NCBI GenBank assembly: GCA_937944075.1
Contig: CALDZZ010000246.1
Coordinates: forward strand, 1 to 23,234
DNA from: an uncultured Rhizobiaceae group bacterium
GTDB lineage: Bacteria; Pseudomonadota; Alphaproteobacteria; Rhizobiales; Rhizobiaceae
Direction: 5' to 3'
DNA length: 23,234 nucleotides
Numbering within the stretch: position 1 is the stretch's first letter; every line of letters begins with the position of its first letter. The notes under the pieces are model-generated. The model ran no database searches and was not told the origin of the DNA. It worked only from the letters and a program-made list of their open reading frames with translations. Below are positions 15,936 through 21,566 of the stretch, one piece after another. A program made the translations under genes and the position numbers.

Positions 15936-17263
15936 GTATGTTGCGCTCAGATGGTCTTTTGCCACGCATGAGACCCTTGTCAGACAAGCGTTCCACGATT
16001 GTCAGCGTTCTTGATATTGGTACGTCAAAGGTTTGTTGCCTGATCGCAGAACTTACTCCGCGTGATCCGGGTGAAGCCGTTTTGGGGCGAACTCATAAAA
16101 TCAAGGTCCTGGGGCTTGGGCATCAAAGGTCACGAGGCATTAAATCCGGCGTTATTGTTAATCTGGATCAGGCCGAGCAGGCAATTCGCCAAGCCGTTGA
16201 AAGTGCCGAGCGCAATGCAGGCATGACGGTTGACAGTCTGATTACCAATGTTTCATCAGGTCGTCTGGTCAGTGAGGCTTTTTCTGCTGATATTTCTTTG
16301 GGTGGGCATCCGGTTGAAGAAAGCGATGTAAGCCAGGTTCTTTTAGCTGGTGCACAACATGCGCTGGCTCCGGAGCGTTCTGTCGTTCATTCAATTCCAA
16401 TCGGTCATTCGCTTGATGGAGAGCATGGCATCTCCGATCCGCTTGGCATGATCGGTGAACGTCTTGGTGTTGATATGCATGTCGTGACTGCAGAAAATGC
16501 ACCGCTTAGAAATCTTGAGCTTTGCGTTAATCGGGCTCACCTTTCGATTGAAGGCATGGTTGCCACGCCTTACGCAGCTGGGCTTGCAACGCTCGTTGAT
16601 GATGAAATGCAAATGGGGTGCGCCTGTATTGATATTGGTGGTGGAACAACAACGCTTTCTGTCTTTATTGACGGATCATTTGTTTATTCCGACGCAATTG
16701 CCATTGGCGGCTCTCATGTAACAATGGATTTGGCGCGTGGCTTGTCTACGCGTCTGGATGATGCGGAAATGCTTAAAATCAAGTTTGGTTCTGCTCTTCT
16801 TGGGTCTGGCGACGATGAAGCAATGGTTACCATTCCGCCAATGGATGATGCTGATAATGATGTTGCCGGGCAGGTTAGCCGTGCGCAGCTCACACGCATT
16901 ATTCGCCCACGTGTTGAAGAAACGCTCGAAATGATCCGTGACAGGCTTGCAAATTCCGGGTTTGCCGATGCAGTTGGCAAACGCCTGGTATTGACCGGTG
17001 GTGCAAGTCAGTTGAACGGCATGTCCGAGGTCGCAAGGCGAATTCTTTCCAGAAATGTACGTCTTGGAAGACCGATGGGCATTGCAGGCATGCCAGAAAT
17101 GGCAAAAGGTCCGGTATTTTCGACTGCGGTAGGTCTTTTGATCTACCCACAGATTGCAAAGATTGAAAACTTCTCCACTCCCAACAAGTTTGGCTCAATG
17201 CTGGCGACGGGAACCAATGGTCCTTTGGGCCGTCTGGGGAATTGGTTTAGGGAAAGTTTTTAA
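15932..17263 (+). CDS. ftsA: FtsA, actin-like membrane tether for FtsZ
   Basis: FtsA is an ATP-binding actin-family protein that anchors FtsZ filaments to the inner membrane and recruits late divisome proteins. The nucleotide-site motifs are phosphate-1 DIGTSKV (28-34), phosphate-2 CIDIGGGTTTLSVF (232-245) and adenosine LTGGASQLNG (354-363). The 1C-type domain lies between the first two. The last 11 residues, GRLGNWFRESF (433-443), form the expected amphipathic membrane-targeting helix. ATG 15932 overlaps the ftsQ stop as ATGA and gives 443 residues. TTG 15920, four codons upstream, is less likely. No clear SD is visible, so initiation probably depends on coupling to ftsQ. Confidence 0.96.
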   Translation: MSMLRSDGLLPRMRPLSDKRSTIVSVLDIGTSKVCCLIAELTPRDPGEAVLGRTHKIKVLGLGHQRSRGIKSGVIVNLDQAEQAIRQAVESAERNAGMTVDSLITNVSSGRLVSEAFSADISLGGHPVEESDVSQVLLAGAQHALAPERSVVHSIPIGHSLDGEHGISDPLGMIGERLGVDMHVVTAENAPLRNLELCVNRAHLSIEGMVATPYAAGLATLVDDEMQMGCACIDIGGGTTTLSVFIDGSFVYSDAIAIGGSHVTMDLARGLSTRLDDAEMLKIKFGSALLGSGDDEAMVTIPPMDDADNDVAGQVSRAQLTRIIRPRVEETLEMIRDRLANSGFADAVGKRLVLTGGASQLNGMSEVARRILSRNVRLGRPMGIAGMPEMAKGPVFSTAVGLLIYPQIAKIENFSTPNKFGSMLATGTNGPLGRLGNWFRESF

Positions 17264-17427
17264 TATGACGCTTCTAACGAGGCGTCATTCATAAGAGTTG
17301 TTTAGGTGTTTTGAAAATAGTGAAGAGCGGCTTCACTCAAAACACCAAAGAATGCGGCAGTGATGGCAACATCACAAAACTAGGTTCTGGCGGGTTTTCT
17401 CGTCTGACCAAAACGGAGACGAGAAAA
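17264..17427 (+). promoter_or_regulatory. Structured ftsZ leader with RBS-overlapping hairpin
   Basis: Four perfect or near-perfect inverted repeats fill about 115 of the 164 bases between ftsA and ftsZ. (A) is 17265-17288. (B) is 17305-17346: GGTGTTTTG with CAAAACACC, then AGTGAAG with CTTCACT, a 16-bp stem with a 5-base bulge. (C) is GTGATG/CATCAC at 17360-17375, closing a GCAA (GNRA-type) tetraloop. (D) is TTTTCTCGTCT (17395-17405) with AGACGAGAAAA (17417-17427), 11 bp. Hairpin D covers half of the GGAG SD (17415-17418) and every base up to ATG 17428. A weaker alternative pairing, GTTTT (17394-17398) with AAAAC (17410-17414), would release it. A translational control role is inference. Confidence 0.5.
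17265..17288 (+). other. Hairpin just after the ftsA stop
   Basis: ATGACGCTTC (17265-17274) pairs with GAGGCGTCAT (17279-17288) around a TAAC loop: ten pairs including one G-U. It begins two bases after the ftsA stop codon. The downstream sequence is only mildly T-rich, so attenuation, RNA processing or 3'-end protection are all possible. Confidence 0.55.
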
Positions 17428-19188
17428 ATGACTATTAACTTGCAAAAGCCTGATATTACAGAGCTTAAGCCCAAAATTACTGTGTTTGGTGTTGGCGGCG
17501 GCGGCGGGAATGCTGTCAACAACATGATCAACGGTGGTCTTGAAGGCGTTGAATTTGTTGTGGCAAATACGGATGCACAGGCACTTACGATGTCTGCAGC
17601 GGAAAAAATCATTCAGCTGGGGACCGATGTTACCGAAGGTCTGGGCGCGGGTTCAATGCCTGAAGTGGGTGCTGCTGCTGCTGAAGAGTGCATGACTGAA
17701 ATTCAGGATTATCTTGCAGGGACGCATATGGCATTTGTAACCGCCGGCATGGGCGGCGGTACCGGTACCGGTGCTGCACCGGTTGTGGCACGTGCGGCAC
17801 GTGAAATGGGTGTTCTTACTGTTGGTGTGGTTACAAAACCATTCCAGTTTGAAGGTCAGCGACGCATGAAAACAGCAGACTCCGGCATTGCCGAACTGCA
17901 AAAGCATGTTGATACATTAATCGTTATTCCGAACCAGAACCTTTTCCGCATTGCCAATGACAAAACAACTTTCGCCGATGCCTTTGGCATGGCTGACCAG
18001 GTTCTGTATTCAGGCGTTGCCTGTATTACGGATCTTATGGTCAAGGAAGGCCTGATCAATCTTGATTTTGCTGATGTACGCTCAGTGATGCGTGACATGG
18101 GCAAAGCCATGATGGGTACAGGTGAAGCTGGTGGCGAAGGTCGTGCAAGACTGGCCGCAGAAGCTGCAATCTCCAACCCATTGCTTGATGAAACAAGCAT
18201 GGCGGGTGCTCAAGGTCTTCTCATCTCGATTACCGGTGGCAGAGACATGACACTCTTTGAAGTGGATGAAGCTGCAACCCGTATCAGCGAAGAAGTTGAT
18301 CAAAGCGCAAATATCATTGTGGGTGCAACCTTTGACGAAAACCTTGAAGGCGTCATTCGCGTTTCAGTGGTAGCAACAGGTATTGATGCTGCTGCGCGGG
18401 CATCCGACATTGCTCCGGCACAAAAAACAGTTGATGCGGTGTCTCGTGCCTTGCCAAAGGCAACACCAGCAGCAGCGCTGATTGCTCAGCCTGCAGCAGA
18501 AAAGACTGAAGAAACCAAGGAAATTGCCCAGAAGATTGAAAAAACTGCTGCAGCAATGGCTTTGCCAAAAACTGACGAGCCTGCAAAAGAGCAGCGTATT
18601 GAGCGTGATGGTGTCGGGATTGCCCCGTTCAAGCCTGAAGCCAAGGCTTTTTCTGATCCTCAGGTTGAAGAAGAATTCAAAAATGCCCTTCAGGAGGAAA
18701 TCATGCCGCAAGAGAGCAATTTTGTTCCACCTGCAGCACAAGAACCTCAAGGCATTGTTCAGCCAACTTCAATTCCAAAGGTCGAGGATTTCCCGCCAAT
18801 GGTACAACAGGAAGTTGCTGCAAAGTCTGAGCCTGCACCTGTTGCTGCAAAAGCGGATGGTTCTCATGGCCCAATGGGCTTGCTGAACAAGCTGAAAAAC
18901 AGTTTTGCAGGCCGTGAAGCTGAGGAAAACTCTGCCCAGCCAGTTGCACCAGCAAGACCTGCACAGCCAGTACCGGCTGCACCGGTTGCGAGCGCGCCTG
19001 TAGCGCCTGCACCAGCAACGGCACCTGCGGCACCAACACCTGCATCAGCAGCCAGAGTGGATGACAACCCTTACGCTCCCAAACGTGGGCAACTTGATAC
19101 AATGGGTCGAATCAATCCTGCTGAAAGCCAGCCCGTTGAAGATGATCAGCTTGACATCCCTGCCTTCCTTCGCAGGCAGGCAAACTAG
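17428..19188 (+). CDS. ftsZ: FtsZ, tubulin-like GTPase of the Z ring
   Basis: FtsZ polymerises with GTP into the ring that organises division. The GTPase domain covers about residues 14-325, with GVGGGGGNAV (21-30), ANTDAQAL (46-53), the tubulin signature GGGTGTG (109-115) and the catalytic T7 loop NLDFAD (N211, D213, D216). A linker of about 245 residues rich in Ala, Pro, Glu and Lys follows. The protein ends in the conserved tail DIPAFLRRQ (about 576-584) that binds FtsA and other partners. The total of 586 residues is long but normal for alphaproteobacteria. ATG 17428 gives the family N-terminus MTINLQKPDITELKP. The frame is open to TTG 17311, but that part is the structured leader. GGAG lies 9 bases upstream. 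Confidence 0.97.
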   Translation: MTINLQKPDITELKPKITVFGVGGGGGNAVNNMINGGLEGVEFVVANTDAQALTMSAAEKIIQLGTDVTEGLGAGSMPEVGAAAAEECMTEIQDYLAGTHMAFVTAGMGGGTGTGAAPVVARAAREMGVLTVGVVTKPFQFEGQRRMKTADSGIAELQKHVDTLIVIPNQNLFRIANDKTTFADAFGMADQVLYSGVACITDLMVKEGLINLDFADVRSVMRDMGKAMMGTGEAGGEGRARLAAEAAISNPLLDETSMAGAQGLLISITGGRDMTLFEVDEAATRISEEVDQSANIIVGATFDENLEGVIRVSVVATGIDAAARASDIAPAQKTVDAVSRALPKATPAAALIAQPAAEKTEETKEIAQKIEKTAAAMALPKTDEPAKEQRIERDGVGIAPFKPEAKAFSDPQVEEEFKNALQEEIMPQESNFVPPAAQEPQGIVQPTSIPKVEDFPPMVQQEVAAKSEPAPVAAKADGSHGPMGLLNKLKNSFAGREAEENSAQPVAPARPAQPVPAAPVASAPVAPAPATAPAAPTPASAARVDDNPYAPKRGQLDTMGRINPAESQPVEDDQLDIPAFLRRQAN

Positions 19189-19189
19189 T

Positions 19190-19205
19190 TTAACGACTTG
19201 TTAAC
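19190..19205. promoter_or_regulatory. Exact CtrA-type site TTAA-N7-TTAAC
   Basis: TTAACGACTTGTTAAC matches the full alphaproteobacterial CtrA consensus TTAA-N7-TTAAC. It begins one base after the ftsZ stop codon and ends just before the terminator stem. CtrA is the cell-cycle master regulator and controls division genes in Caulobacter and rhizobia. Here it could act on lpxC or on a hidden promoter. Binding is inferred only from the match. Confidence 0.45.
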
Positions 19206-19247
19206 AATCCCCGCTGTAACTGTTGTGTTACAAGCGGGGATTTTTTT
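19206..19247 (+). terminator. Rho-independent terminator of ftsZ
   Basis: ATCCCCGC (19207-19214) pairs with GCGGGGAT (19234-19241), and TGTAAC (19215-19220) with GTTACA (19227-19232), around a TGTTGT loop with a single bulged A at 19233. Seven T (19241-19247) follow directly. This is the only canonical intrinsic terminator I find in the window, and it marks the end of the ftsZ transcript. Confidence 0.92.
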
Positions 19248-19264
19248 ATCTAATTGATTTTTAT

Positions 19265-19289
19265 AGGAAAAATATCCAATGTTTTTCCT
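19265..19289. repeat. AT-rich 8-bp inverted repeat after the terminator
   Basis: AGGAAAAA (19265-19272) and TTTTTCCT (19282-19289) are perfect inverted repeats with a 9-base centre. It could be a weak second terminator or an operator upstream of lpxC. Confidence 0.35.
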
Positions 19290-19318
19290 TTTGGTAACAA
19301 AACGTAAGAAACCGTGAT

Positions 19319-19347
19319 TTGTTGTTATCACTCTCCAGGACTATAAA
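19319..19347 (+). promoter_or_regulatory. Possible lpxC promoter
   Basis: TTGTTG (19319-19324) and TATAAA (19342-19347) are 17 bases apart. The -10 is good and the -35 is weak. A GTGAT-N8-ATCAC dyad (19314-19331) overlaps the -35. The preceding terminator makes a separate promoter for lpxC likely. Confidence 0.35.
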
Positions 19348-19360
19348 AAGTGAGTTTTGC

Positions 19361-19425
19361 GGTTAAGGGCAACTGATGCAACTACGCCCTGACCACAAAT
19401 AACGCATTCACCACTAAATGAATGC
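19361..19425 (+). promoter_or_regulatory. lpxC leader with two hairpins
   Basis: GGT plus AGGGC (19361-19370) pair with GCCCT plus ACC (19386-19394), with a small internal loop. GCATTCA (19404-19410) pairs perfectly with TGAATGC (19419-19425) around an 8-base loop. The second hairpin ends 9 bases before the first candidate TTG start of lpxC. Regulation by this leader is inference. Confidence 0.4.
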
Positions 19426-19434
19426 CTGGGCAAA

Positions 19435-20394
19435 TTGGGGAATATATTGTTAGGTCATCAAACTACACTTCGCGACAGCCTAAACTTTTCGGGTGTCGGT
19501 GTTCATTCAGGGCAAGAAGTCAATATGACCTTGTTACCTGCAGACGCTAATACCGGTATCGTGTTTAATGTTGCAGACCCTTCCTCTCCAGGTAAAACCG
19601 TGGATTTGCCAGCTAACATCAGCACTGTTGGTGCTACTGATCTTTGCACCGTACTGGGTTCTATAACATCAGCACATGTTGCCACTATCGAACATTTGAT
19701 GGCTGCCTTGCGTGCGTTGAACGTTGATAATGTCATTGTCGAACTTGACGGTAACGAAGTTCCGGTCATGGATGGTAGCTCCTTTGTTTTCGTTGAAGCC
19801 ATTCGTTCTGTTGGCCTTGCTTCCCTTTCTGCGCCACGCTGTTACATTCGTGTCAATAAGCCAGTGCGGGTCGATATGGGTGCTTCATGGGGTGAATTCA
19901 TACCTTACGAAGGTACACGCTTTGAAGTCGAGATTGATTTTGAATGCGAGGCCATTGGCCGTCAGAAATTTGCTTCAGATATTACTGAAGACATTTTTTG
20001 CGAAGACCTGAGCCGTGCCCGCACTTTCGGCTTTATGAAAGACGTGGAACGCCTTTGGGCTGCCGGCTTCGCACTGGGTTCTTCACTTGAGAATTCTGTT
20101 GTGATTGGGGATGACAATAACATCATTAATCCTGAAGGGCTTCGCTACAAGGAAGAGTTTGTACGCCACAAGACGCTGGATGCCATTGGTGACCTCGCGC
20201 TTGCAGGTGTTCCGATTATTGGTTGTTACCGCTCTTATCGCGGTGGTCACAAGCTGAATGCAATGGTTCTTTCCGCTTTGATGTCTGACAGTGCGGCGTT
20301 TGATTTTGTCGAGCCGCCAATGTCTCGCCCAAGAATCATGCATGGCGAACTTGTTGCCGTAAGCGCACCCGCCTATGCAGCCGTGCTTGTATAA
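19435..20394 (+). CDS. lpxC: LpxC, UDP-3-O-acyl-GlcNAc deacetylase (TTG start)
   Basis: LpxC is the zinc-dependent deacetylase that commits UDP-acyl-GlcNAc to lipid A synthesis. GVGVHSG (20-26) opens the fold. Zinc ligands are H87 (in EHLMAAL), H245 and D249 (in RHKTLDAIGDL); E86 and H272 (GGHKLN) match the catalytic Glu and His. RARTFGF (194-200) is also a family block. The length of 319 residues is typical. No ATG is available at the 5' end. TTG 19435 gives MGNILLGHQTT, matching the length of relatives but lacking a good SD. TTG 19447 has GGGGA 5 bases upstream and would be four residues shorter; I cannot decide between them. Confidence 0.94.
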   Translation: MGNILLGHQTTLRDSLNFSGVGVHSGQEVNMTLLPADANTGIVFNVADPSSPGKTVDLPANISTVGATDLCTVLGSITSAHVATIEHLMAALRALNVDNVIVELDGNEVPVMDGSSFVFVEAIRSVGLASLSAPRCYIRVNKPVRVDMGASWGEFIPYEGTRFEVEIDFECEAIGRQKFASDITEDIFCEDLSRARTFGFMKDVERLWAAGFALGSSLENSVVIGDDNNIINPEGLRYKEEFVRHKTLDAIGDLALAGVPIIGCYRSYRGGHKLNAMVLSALMSDSAAFDFVEPPMSRPRIMHGELVAVSAPAYAAVLV

Positions 20395-20398
20395 GCAC
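20383..20398 (+). other. Short hairpin at the lpxC stop
   Basis: GTGCTT (20383-20388) and AAGCAC (20393-20398) pair perfectly around a GTAT loop and include the lpxC stop codon. No adjacent T-run is present, so termination here would be weak. Confidence 0.3.
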
Positions 20399-20435
20399 AA
20401 CTCACTGTAATTTTAAGCATAACACACTGCAATTG

Positions 20436-20467
20436 TTGCTTGTTTTCAAGTCTTGCCATATTATGGC
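20436..20467 (+). promoter_or_regulatory. Possible bamD promoter with palindrome over the -10
   Basis: TTGCTT (20436-20441) and TATTAT (20459-20464) are 17 bases apart. The -10 lies within GCCATATTATGGC (20455-20467), a perfect 13-base palindrome with one central base. This could be an operator that blocks the promoter. The promoter call is moderate and the regulator is unknown. Confidence 0.4.
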
Positions 20468-20570
20468 GGTATTCACACTTCACATCATTGGGAAGTAAAT
20501 GGAACAAGCTTTATTCTTTGCTCCAAAAGTGTTAGGTATCGCTAGTAAGAAAAGACTGGCAGTAGGTGGT

Positions 20571-21437
20571 ATGATGTTTCCAAGTCTCAAAAAATCAGGT
20601 CGAAATACTCCAACATTGAGAAATGCCGCTCTTGCTACATGTTTGCTTGCGGTTGCGGCTTGTAGCAAAACGGATGGTAAAAGTTCGGATTTTGCGGTTG
20701 AAGAGGTTATTGCGCCAGATACACTTTATAATCAGGCCCTGGCCAATCTGGATTCAGGCGATCTGACCGAAACCCAGAAGCGTCTTGAAGTCCTGGACAG
20801 ACAGCATCCCTATTCTGAATATTCACGCCGTTCGCTAATACTCAATACATTCATCAATTACCGCAAAGGCGCTTATGCAGAAGCAGCCAATAGCGGGAAC
20901 CGCTTCCTGCAGCTTTATCCTGGTGACAAGGACGCTGCATATGCGCAATACATCATCGGGATGTCTTACTTTAAAAGAATTCCGCACATCACGCGTGACC
21001 AAACCATGGCGCGTCGTGCCTTCGGTGCAATGACTTCCCTGGTTGAGAAATACCCTGAAAGTGAATATGTCGAGGATGCCAAAAAGAAAATTCTGGTTAC
21101 ACGCGATCAACTTGCCGGCAAGGAAATGCTGGTAGGGCGTTATTATCAGGAAAGACGCGAGTTTCTTGCTTCCATCAATCGATACCGCAAGGTTGTCGAG
21201 AATTACCCTCAAACACGCCATGTAGAGGAAGCACTTGCCCGATTGACTGAAAGTTATTTCTCGCTTGGTCTGGTAGAAGAAGCGCAAAACTCTGCTGCTG
21301 TTCTCGGGCACAACTTCCCGGACAGCAAGTGGTATGCTGATTCATACAAATTGTTGCAAACGGGTGGCCTCGAGCCGCGTGAGTCTCAAAACTCATGGTT
21401 GCAGGATTTGTTCGGAACGAACACCAAGAAGATTTAA
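20571..21437 (+). CDS. bamD: BamD (ComL), outer-membrane assembly lipoprotein
   Basis: BamD is the essential lipoprotein of the BAM complex that folds beta-barrel proteins into the outer membrane. A basic n-region, a hydrophobic stretch and the lipobox LAVAAC with C31 mark a lipoprotein signal peptide. The mature part is a chain of TPR-like helical hairpins, for example LYNQALANLDSGDLTETQKR, YAEAANSGNRFLQLYPGD and REFLASINRYRKVVENYP. Length 288 residues, typical. The frame is open to ATG 20499, which has GGGAAG close by, but that would give an unusually long 54-residue leader. ATG 20571 or 20574 gives a normal signal peptide of about 30 residues, and I prefer it with modest certainty. Position after lpxC and before recN matches relatives. 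Confidence 0.92.
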   Translation: MMFPSLKKSGRNTPTLRNAALATCLLAVAACSKTDGKSSDFAVEEVIAPDTLYNQALANLDSGDLTETQKRLEVLDRQHPYSEYSRRSLILNTFINYRKGAYAEAANSGNRFLQLYPGDKDAAYAQYIIGMSYFKRIPHITRDQTMARRAFGAMTSLVEKYPESEYVEDAKKKILVTRDQLAGKEMLVGRYYQERREFLASINRYRKVVENYPQTRHVEEALARLTESYFSLGLVEEAQNSAAVLGHNFPDSKWYADSYKLLQTGGLEPRESQNSWLQDLFGTNTKKI

Positions 21438-21483
21438 GTGGCTGTTTAAGTCATAATCACAAGCCTAACTCTTGATAATGTAA

Positions 21484-21515
21484 ATCAGCACTGCAAAAAT
21501 GCTTGCAGTGCTGAT
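21484..21515 (+). other. 13-bp perfect hairpin between bamD and recN
   Basis: ATCAGCACTGCAA (21484-21496) and TTGCAGTGCTGAT (21503-21515) pair without mismatch around the loop AAATGC. No T-run follows on either strand, so it is not a classical terminator. It may stabilise the bamD mRNA 3' end, act as a terminator of a non-canonical kind, or be a protein-binding dyad. Confidence 0.55.
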
Positions 21516-21541
21516 ATGAATCCGTTCAAATCGATATTTGT

Positions 21542-21555
21542 CGTAACAGTTTACG
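21542..21555 (+). other. Small hairpin before the recN ribosome site
   Basis: CGTAA (21542-21546) pairs with TTACG (21551-21555) around CAGT, ending 3 bases before the TAGG ribosome site (21558-21561). It is short and may be coincidental. Confidence 0.25.
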
Positions 21556-21566
21556 GTTAGGTTTTA

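Noticed and set aside
17311..17427. 39-residue N-terminal extension of FtsZ from TTG 17311
   Set aside because: The region is made of inverted repeats, the peptide resembles no FtsZ N-terminus, and ATG 17428 begins the conserved MTINLQKPDI with an SD.
19159..19180. CCTGCC/GGCAGG inverted repeat at the end of ftsZ
   Set aside because: It lies in codons for the conserved C-terminal tail of FtsZ and is most simply explained by the coding sequence.
20835..21311. 158-codon open frame on the minus strand within bamD
   Set aside because: It is a shadow of the well-supported bamD reading frame with no recognisable protein features.
21484..21515. Intrinsic terminator for bamD
   Set aside because: The stem is strong but no T-run follows on either strand, so I list it as a hairpin of unknown role.
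21438..21566. LexA-type box upstream of recN
   Set aside because: The alphaproteobacterial GTTC-N7-GTTC pattern was sought; GTTC at 21524 is not followed by a second box at the right spacing.
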